64,000 nucleotides of DNA, taken from positions 94,017 to 158,016 of the forward strand of contig JAUXTT010000026.1 of assembly GCA_030684395.1 (NCBI GenBank), given 5' to 3'. The stretch is from Bacteroidota bacterium (lineage in GTDB: Bacteria > Bacteroidota > Bacteroidia > B-17B0 > Aurantibacillaceae). Shown here piece after piece: positions 57,823-64,000 of the stretch (position 1 is the stretch's first letter; each line of letters starts with the position of its first letter). The translations under genes and the position numbers were made by a program. The notes below the pieces were generated by a model that had not been told where the DNA came from, did no database searches, and was given only the letters and a program-made list of their open reading frames with translations.

Positions 57823-60800
57823 ATGTCAAGGATTTTCTCATTCATCAAAAAACTTTCATTTGCTTCGTGGACAGCGATTTTATTGCTGTTTGCTTTTGCT
57901 ATTGGAATTGACTTCTTCAACAAAGTTGAGCCAAAAGACTACGCGCTTAAACTGGAAAAAACACTGCACAAAAAAGAAATTGAAGCTTCGAAAACACTGA
58001 ACGAATATTATTCTTTCTTAAAAACCCGCACACCTAAAGATCTTTTCGAAAAACAAAAAAACAGCGACAAGGATCTTTTCAGAAAAAAAGGGATTGTATA
58101 TCTCGCTTATCAAAACGATAGTTTATTATACTGGAGCGACAACTCAGCCAGTGTAGAAGAGTACATGAAGGAGGTTTGTTTGGACAACCCGCTTGCCAAA
58201 TTAAAAAACGGATATTTTGAGGTTATTAAACAACCAAATGAAGCGCAGGATAAATATCGTTTGCTGGCTTTGATCCTTATTAAAAATGAATATTCTTATC
58301 AGAACAAATATTTACAAAACAATTTTTTCAAAGATTATGATTTACCCAAAGGCACGGTTATGTTTGAGAATGGGGGTAAAAATGATGTGTTGGTAAAAAA
58401 TCACTCGGGCGAGAACCTGTTTTATTTATCGTTTCAAAGCAACGAATCTTCTAAAAGCAACTGGTGGTTATATATTAGCATCTCCCTGTATGGCTTGGGC
58501 TTTGTGTTTAGTATCCTTCTTATTAAAAAAGAATATTTCAAGCTAACTGAAGCTTATTCTAAAAACGGTATACTGATTTTTTACTTTCTCACACTAATTG
58601 CTATTAGGGCAATAATGATCCTTAATAAATTACCGGGAGCATTATATGAAACTCAATTATACAACCCCGCTGTTTTTGGTAATGCCGAATCCTTTTGGTT
58701 TGGGTTTTTAGGAGACGTGATCATTAATGTTCTCCTCTTGTTTTTTACATCGGTGCTCGTACAACAACGCATCTCTTTTAAGCGTTTAAAAACAACACCC
58801 GCAATTGTTTTTCTGGTAGTTTCGGTGATTGTTTTGTTGTGTTTCGGAAACCTCATCAACAATGTAATAAATAGTTTAGTAGAAAACTCCAACATATCCT
58901 TTCGTGTAAACGATCTGTTTACTTTAGATACGTTTAGTTTTGTTGCTTTCGGAATTGTTGCTCTATTCTTCTTTTCGTTTTATTTGATAGCAGATAAACT
59001 TATAGAAGAGTTTCTGAAACAAAAATTAGCCTGGTGGATTTATGTATTGTTGTTGGCAGTAGCTCTTCCTTTGCAGTGGTATTTGAACGATAAAGATCCT
59101 ACCCGTGTGGTTTGGCCATTTATTGTTATCTCAATTATCCTTCTGTTTAAGTGGAGAAAAACAACTTATTCTTTTTCATACGGTATTGTATTCATAGTTG
59201 TTTTTTCTTTCATCACCTCTCAGTTGTTTTTTAAGAACGAAACCACAAAGGAAATTGAGACCCGAAAAATATATGCACAACGCCTGGCTGACCAACAGGA
59301 TGCTGTGGCTGAAAATCTTTTTATTGATATAAGTAAAAACATTAAAAACGATACAAAATTAAAGGCACTTATTTTTAAAAACCCTGTAGTTTCTTTGGAT
59401 GTAGAGCAACGCTTGAGACAAGTATACCTGGGCGGATACTGGGAGCGATACAACATAGGTGTTTCCTTGTTTGATTCTATTTGCCGGCCTTTAATCCTGA
59501 CTCAAAACCCTTATTATGAAAACAACTCCTATTTTGATGAGCAGATCAATTTAAGTGGAACAGAAACGGTGTGCCCTGATCTTTATTACATACAAAACAT
59601 GAATGACCGTTTGCGCTATGTTGCAAAAATTCCTTTGTTTTCGGGCAATAAAGTAATTGAAAAGCCGGCGTTTCTTTACTTCGAAATTGAACCTAAAGTT
59701 TCACCTGACATTGTTGGTTTCCCCGAATTGTTGCTGGACAAATCGGTAAAAACAAACAGTTTACTAAGCAATTATTCTTTTGCGATTTATAAGAATGGGC
59801 AAATGGTTCAGCGTTCGGGCAAGTACCCCTATAATTTTAAATACTCCTGGGCAAAGAGTAGCAACGACTTTAGCCAGCTTACCGAAAATAATTATTTGCA
59901 TTTGATTTATAAAGCCGATAATCTTACGCAGGTTGTTATAAGTAAAGAAAATATAAATATTTGGGCACGTTTTACAACTAACTCCTATTTCTTTATGTTT
60001 TTTAGTTTGTTACTTTGGTTGTTCTTATACATGCGTGAGTGGAGAGCCCGTAAAAAATCGATGGAAAGCTCTCTCAACCTGAGAATCCAGCTTCTATTGG
60101 TGTCGGTTGTTTTGGTTTGTTTGTTTGCTTTTGGAATTGGAACTTTTGTATTCATCAACAAACAGTTTGAAGAAAAAAACACGGCAGCACTTGATGAAAA
60201 AATAAAATCGGTATTGCAGGAATTACAGGCAAAACTGGGCGAGCAGGAATCGCTACCCGAAAATTTTAAGGAATACACCGGCTACATTGTAAAAAAGCTT
60301 TCCGTTGTTTTTGCTTCTGATATTACCGTGTTTGACCTGAAAGGGAATATGTTTGCCTCGTCACAACCACGATTGTTTAATGAAGGCATCATCTCTAAAA
60401 AAATGAACCCCCAGGCATTTGACCACATTCTTTCTTCACGATTCATAAATGTGGTATTAAAAGAAAATGTAGGTAACCTGAATTATTACTCGGCCTATCA
60501 ACCTTTTTATAATAAAAACGGGCAACTGCTCGCGTATGTTAACCTGCCTTATTTTGCAAAACAAAACGAATTGGAAAAAGAGATCTCTATTTATATTGTT
60601 GCCCTAATCAATATTTATGTAATCCTTTTTGCCTTTAGTACCATTGCTGCCTTGTTCATATCTAACCTTGTTACCAAGCCTTTGCGAATGATACAACAAC
60701 GTTTAAGTAATGTTCGTTTAGGAAAACGTAATGAACCTATTTTGTGGGCGGAGAAAGACGAAATCGGGAAATTAGTGAATGAGTACAACCGCATGATTGA

Positions 60801-61512
60801 GCAGTTGGAAGCAAGTGCAGATAAGTTGGCAAAATCTGAACGTGAAAGTGCCTGGAGGGAAATGGCCAAACAAGTGGCCCATGAAATAAAAAACCCGCTC
60901 ACCCCTATGAAATTAAGTGTTCAGCATTTACAACGCACCATAAACAGCGATAGCGGAGATATGAAGGAGCGTATTGAAAAACTGTCTGTAATGCTGATCG
61001 AACAAATTGATACACTCTCCAATATTGCCGGAGAGTTCAGTTCTTTTGCAAAAATGCCAACAGCGAATATAGAATTATTATGCATAAATGAATTACTCAA
61101 AAACAGTGTAGAATTATTTAAGGAAAGTGAAAATATTGATTTGCATTACTTAGATAAAACAAATGGGATGCAATATGTAAAAGTGGACAAGAACCAATGT
61201 TCGCGCATATTCACCAACCTCATCAAAAACGCCCAGCAAGCTATTCCTGCCGGCCGTGTTGGAAAAATAGAAATAGACTTGTTTGTGAAAAATAAAAACG
61301 TTGTTGTTAAGGTAAAAGATAACGGAACGGGTATTGCACCGGAAGCAATGGATAAAATATTTGCTCCTAATTTTTCTACCAAAACCGAAGGCATGGGGCT
61401 TGGTTTAGCAATGGTAAAAAATAGTGTAGAGTCCTTTGGAGGAACAATTTGGTTTGAGACGGGACAAAATACGGGAACAAGTTTTTATGTTTCCTTGCCA
61501 ATTAGTAAGTGA
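57823..61512 (+). CDS. NtrY-like multi-pass sensor histidine kinase
   Basis: 1229 residues. N-terminal helix (about 13-30), an extracytoplasmic domain to ~205, then about eight membrane helices between 215 and 460 (e.g. WWLYISISLYGLGFVFSILL, LAWWIYVLLLAVALPLQWYL), a second periplasmic region (460-720), helices near 730, 757 and 930, a HAMP domain (TKPLRMIQQRLSNVRLGKRN), the HisKA box REMAKQVAHEIKNPLTPMKL with His1020, and HATPase motifs (RIFTNLIKNAQQAI, VKDNGTGIAP, GMGLGLAMVKNSVE). The C-terminal half is NtrY/AtoS-like; the large N-terminal half is Bacteroidota-specific. No response regulator is next to it. Signal unknown. Confidence 0.93.
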   Translation: MSRIFSFIKKLSFASWTAILLLFAFAIGIDFFNKVEPKDYALKLEKTLHKKEIEASKTLNEYYSFLKTRTPKDLFEKQKNSDKDLFRKKGIVYLAYQNDSLLYWSDNSASVEEYMKEVCLDNPLAKLKNGYFEVIKQPNEAQDKYRLLALILIKNEYSYQNKYLQNNFFKDYDLPKGTVMFENGGKNDVLVKNHSGENLFYLSFQSNESSKSNWWLYISISLYGLGFVFSILLIKKEYFKLTEAYSKNGILIFYFLTLIAIRAIMILNKLPGALYETQLYNPAVFGNAESFWFGFLGDVIINVLLLFFTSVLVQQRISFKRLKTTPAIVFLVVSVIVLLCFGNLINNVINSLVENSNISFRVNDLFTLDTFSFVAFGIVALFFFSFYLIADKLIEEFLKQKLAWWIYVLLLAVALPLQWYLNDKDPTRVVWPFIVISIILLFKWRKTTYSFSYGIVFIVVFSFITSQLFFKNETTKEIETRKIYAQRLADQQDAVAENLFIDISKNIKNDTKLKALIFKNPVVSLDVEQRLRQVYLGGYWERYNIGVSLFDSICRPLILTQNPYYENNSYFDEQINLSGTETVCPDLYYIQNMNDRLRYVAKIPLFSGNKVIEKPAFLYFEIEPKVSPDIVGFPELLLDKSVKTNSLLSNYSFAIYKNGQMVQRSGKYPYNFKYSWAKSSNDFSQLTENNYLHLIYKADNLTQVVISKENINIWARFTTNSYFFMFFSLLLWLFLYMREWRARKKSMESSLNLRIQLLLVSVVLVCLFAFGIGTFVFINKQFEEKNTAALDEKIKSVLQELQAKLGEQESLPENFKEYTGYIVKKLSVVFASDITVFDLKGNMFASSQPRLFNEGIISKKMNPQAFDHILSSRFINVVLKENVGNLNYYSAYQPFYNKNGQLLAYVNLPYFAKQNELEKEISIYIVALINIYVILFAFSTIAALFISNLVTKPLRMIQQRLSNVRLGKRNEPILWAEKDEIGKLVNEYNRMIEQLEASADKLAKSERESAWREMAKQVAHEIKNPLTPMKLSVQHLQRTINSDSGDMKERIEKLSVMLIEQIDTLSNIAGEFSSFAKMPTANIELLCINELLKNSVELFKESENIDLHYLDKTNGMQYVKVDKNQCSRIFTNLIKNAQQAIPAGRVGKIEIDLFVKNKNVVVKVKDNGTGIAPEAMDKIFAPNFSTKTEGMGLGLAMVKNSVESFGGTIWFETGQNTGTSFYVSLPISK

Positions 61513-61520
61513 AGCACAAT

Positions 61521-61546
61521 AAAAAAGCAGCCGCTGTAACAGCTAC
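61521..61546 (-). terminator. Rho-independent terminator of the S9 peptidase gene
   Basis: On the minus strand, stem GTAGCTG/CGGCTGC (with G-T pairs) and loop TTACAG, followed by six T residues; 41 bases after the S9 stop. Confidence 0.6.
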
Positions 61547-61587
61547 CTTTGTAGCTCCTCACGCCATACACTTTGTTGGTCGCAGGT

Positions 61588-63708
61588 TTAATTCTTCAAT
61601 TTCTTAATACCAAGATTGTAAAAAAGAAAAGAATAAAAGTCTACCAATTCACTAATACTCTTATTATATGTTGCAGCACCATTATGACCGGCCCCCTTTT
61701 CAACACGCAACAAAATAGTTGGCTTGTTAAGCCCCTGCAAAGTAGCTGCCAGTTTATAGGAATGCATAGGCGGAACTCTATCATCATGGTCCGATGTCAT
61801 GATTAACATAGCAGGATAATTTACATCACTTTTAATATTATGAACCGGGGAATAGGAAAGAAGATTAAGGAACTGGAGCGAATCTTTCACACTTCCATAT
61901 TCGCTTATAAAAATAGGGCCCGCCGTAAAGTTTTCATACCTAAGCATATCGTGCAACCCAACAACAGGAATAGCTACTTTAAACAAATCAGGGTTTCTAA
62001 TAGCCACGGCGGCGGTCATCAGTCCGCCCTGTGACCCTCCACTAATAGCAAGTCTATTCTTATTTGTGTATTTTTTCTCGATTAAAAATTTAGCTGCATT
62101 ACTAATATCATTGATGGAATTGTTCTTATTCAGTACTCTTCCGGCTTTGTGCCAATTCACTCCCAATTCCCCACCACCACGTATCATAGCAAAAGCGTAT
62201 ATCCCGCCATTTTCAATAAACATTATTTTCCCGGGATCGTATGCAGGAATAAAACTCTTCCCAAACCCACCATAAAACTCCAATAAAAGTGGGTTATCTC
62301 CATTTAACTCTATCCCTTTTTTACACATCACTAATAACGGAATATTAGCGGTGTCGGATTTATACCATAGTTTTTTTATTTCGTAATCCTGGTATTCGTA
62401 ATTTACTTTTACCTGATTTACAATATCAAATTTGTAACTAAGCATATCCATGCTCAGCAGTACCGGTGGGTGCAAACACGATTCGTAGGAGAAATAAATC
62501 CTGCTCTTATCCAAATCCTCGCCTCTAAAAGAATAATGCGTTCCAAATGGGAAAGCCACTACCTTAACAACATTTCCTTTTGTATCAAAAACAATTAATT
62601 TTTCCTCTGCATTCTGTGTGGCAATTACGTAAAAATGTTCTTTATAATATTCAGCACTTTCAAACAAGGCGTCACTTAAATCCGGGATCATTTCTATCCA
62701 TTTTTTTGGATTCTTACAATCGATACCTATGACTTGACCTATTGAGCCTATGCCGTTTTTAAAAATAAGCGTGTCAGAGTTATTACTCATCAGCTCCAAA
62801 TAAAATTTTGTTTTGCGGGCTATTGGTTTTAACCCTTTTTGTTCTTTCTCATTAAAATCATAATAGTAATAACTATGCAACCCGTTTGCCTGGTCATAGT
62901 CTTCTATAATCAAAAAACGTTCGTCCCTGCTTACGCTAGCCGTATAATTATTATAGGGAGCGTCATTCCGTTTAAAAACCAAACTATCTTGTTCCTGATT
63001 ATCGCCTAGTTTATGATAATACATGTGTTGAAAGCGGGAGGTTTCTGTATACCGTTTTTCTTCATCTATGTCATCATACCGGGAATAATAAAATCCATTC
63101 CCCCGCCAGGCAATATGTGAAAACCTGACATTGAGCAAATGATCCGGCAGTGTTTTACCTGTTTTTAAATCTGCCACCTTTATTTCTTTCCAATCACTAC
63201 CGTTCCTGTTAAATTCAAAGGCTATATACCGCGAATTTCCGGACACTTCAAAGTCGCCTAAATTCAATACATCATCTTCCTTCAGCTTTAAACCCTTTGT
63301 TACAAACAGAGACTGCCAGGCACCATTTATCAGGTCTTCATTATAATAAAAATCAAACGTTTTATTTTCTTCGTCAATATCAGGGGCTATAAAATATTTT
63401 CCGTGTTTTTTTGGAGCCAGGTACGAAATCATTGTGTTTTTTTGGAGGCGCTGTTGAATATTAAAACGAAAGGGGATTTCTTTTATGTAGTTGTAGGTTA
63501 ACTCATTTTCTTTATTCACCCATGCTTTAACTTCTTCATCAAATTGATTTTCGAGCCATCCGTATGGATTAGAGATCGTTTTTCCAAAATAGGAATCCTG
63601 CAGTGTTGTTTTTTTAGCATATGGATAAGGAGCCACTATGCCTGTACTTTGAGAATGTATTGTGAAGTATGCAAAATTAAAAACAAGGAAAACAAACAAA
63701 CGTTTCAT
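61588..63708 (-). CDS. Secreted prolyl oligopeptidase (S9A)
   Basis: 706 residues from ATG 63708, which starts a signal peptide (MKRLFVFLVFNFAYFTIHSQ); the longer frame from 63795 is non-signal. The N-terminal opening YPYAKKTTLQDSYFGKTISN, PYGWLENQF is typical, followed by a seven-bladed propeller (about 70-425) and the alpha/beta-hydrolase domain. Catalytic Ser559 is in SGGSQGGLMTAAVA, Asp in HDDRVPP and His in GAGHNGA. It cuts short peptides after proline, in the periplasm or outside, and complements DPP11 (29002) in peptide use. A terminator lies 41 bases downstream. Confidence 0.93.
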   Translation of the reverse strand: MKRLFVFLVFNFAYFTIHSQSTGIVAPYPYAKKTTLQDSYFGKTISNPYGWLENQFDEEVKAWVNKENELTYNYIKEIPFRFNIQQRLQKNTMISYLAPKKHGKYFIAPDIDEENKTFDFYYNEDLINGAWQSLFVTKGLKLKEDDVLNLGDFEVSGNSRYIAFEFNRNGSDWKEIKVADLKTGKTLPDHLLNVRFSHIAWRGNGFYYSRYDDIDEEKRYTETSRFQHMYYHKLGDNQEQDSLVFKRNDAPYNNYTASVSRDERFLIIEDYDQANGLHSYYYYDFNEKEQKGLKPIARKTKFYLELMSNNSDTLIFKNGIGSIGQVIGIDCKNPKKWIEMIPDLSDALFESAEYYKEHFYVIATQNAEEKLIVFDTKGNVVKVVAFPFGTHYSFRGEDLDKSRIYFSYESCLHPPVLLSMDMLSYKFDIVNQVKVNYEYQDYEIKKLWYKSDTANIPLLVMCKKGIELNGDNPLLLEFYGGFGKSFIPAYDPGKIMFIENGGIYAFAMIRGGGELGVNWHKAGRVLNKNNSINDISNAAKFLIEKKYTNKNRLAISGGSQGGLMTAAVAIRNPDLFKVAIPVVGLHDMLRYENFTAGPIFISEYGSVKDSLQFLNLLSYSPVHNIKSDVNYPAMLIMTSDHDDRVPPMHSYKLAATLQGLNKPTILLRVEKGAGHNGAATYNKSISELVDFYSFLFYNLGIKKLKN

Positions 63709-63818
63709 ATACAAGAGATGCTTTTTCAAAGCGTAAAAAAAACGTAAAGTTAACTGATTATATCTTAGCAAAGGCGACCAACCTGAGTTAACCACCTTTG
63801 TTTATACTTCTTATAAAG

Positions 63819-64000
63819 ATGACGAGTGTTATTAATGCGCCGTCGGATAACGAAACGCTTGAGGATTATTTTAAGCCTTTAATACACGCCAATGAGTTTG
63901 TTAATCCTAAAAATGCTGAACCGTGTATTGTTATTATTTGTGTGGTGATTAAAGTGTATGATGAGATCAGTTTGTTGTATAAAAAATTCAGCACAACCTT
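63819..64000 (+). CDS. Partial unknown protein, 3' end beyond the window
   Basis: Open from ATG 63819 to the edge: about 60 residues beginning MTSVINAPSDNETLEDYFKP and then LIHANEFVNPKNAEPCIVII. No signal peptide at the start and no domain recognised in the part seen. A CACCTTTG close to the TAnnTTTG box lies at 63793-63800. Divergent from the S9 peptidase gene. Confidence 0.5.
   Translation, partial: MTSVINAPSDNETLEDYFKPLIHANEFVNPKNAEPCIVIICVVIKVYDEISLLYKKFSTT

Overview
The window is a low-GC, densely coded stretch of a Bacteroidota chromosome. The signs are consistent: many secreted proteins end in type IX secretion (T9SS) sorting domains (type A YPNP-like tails and one type B CHU_C / gliding-motility tail), a PorW/SprE-type T9SS lipoprotein is encoded, promoters resemble the Bacteroidota TAnnTTTG box, Shine-Dalgarno sites are rare, and S46 dipeptidyl-peptidase and LytS/LytTR regulators are present. 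I cannot assign a genus. I see no phage, insertion sequence, CRISPR array or classical defence island.

Layout. 1-4400 (minus): two secreted proteins, then a coaX / outer-membrane protein / lptC / alkyltransferase-like operon. 4470-5140: tRNA-Phe preceded by a broken 5' copy of itself that carries an 18-bp palindrome, then a long intergenic region. 5141-13000: two large T9SS-exported proteins flanking an AraC regulator; both share a bipartite upstream element. 13300-16000: TPR histidine kinase plus NarL/LuxR-type regulator. 16090-18180: a small lipoprotein, a candidate small RNA or small-ORF locus, and a GH16 glycosidase. 18200-25180 (minus): glycosyltransferase, MBL hydrolase, M48 peptidase, sterol-desaturase-like hydroxylase and a PKD protein. 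25360-28390 (plus): LytS/LytTR pair, MsrA lipoprotein, small membrane protein. 28390-33280 (minus): lipoprotein, DPP11-type peptidase, GT2, PD40 propeller. 33350-39830 (plus): M16 peptidase, HD-CoaD fusion, zinc-site-less M16 partner, DUF1801, GT4, acyltransferase. 40060-41910 (minus): Fic protein with palindromic sites at its start, and an EF-P-family protein. 42240-61510 (plus, with minus M23 and C2-like genes): two giant T9SS proteins, LptG-type permease, PorW/SprE, NtrY-like kinase. 61590-63710 (minus): S9 prolyl oligopeptidase; a partial plus-strand gene runs off the right end.

How it fits together. Much of the window concerns the cell envelope: LptC and LptG-type lipopolysaccharide transport parts, PorW/SprE and at least six likely T9SS cargoes, envelope glycosyl- and acyltransferases, periplasmic peptidases (DPP11, S9, M48, M23) and three sensor-kinase systems. 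CoA synthesis appears twice (CoaX and the CoaD-like half of the fusion). The least ordinary items are the palindrome family interrupting a tRNA remnant and an inverted repeat, the shared element upstream of two T9SS genes, the operator-like sites at the fic gene, the HD-CoaD fusion, a C2-like lipoprotein beside PorW, and the module-shuffled giant Ig protein.
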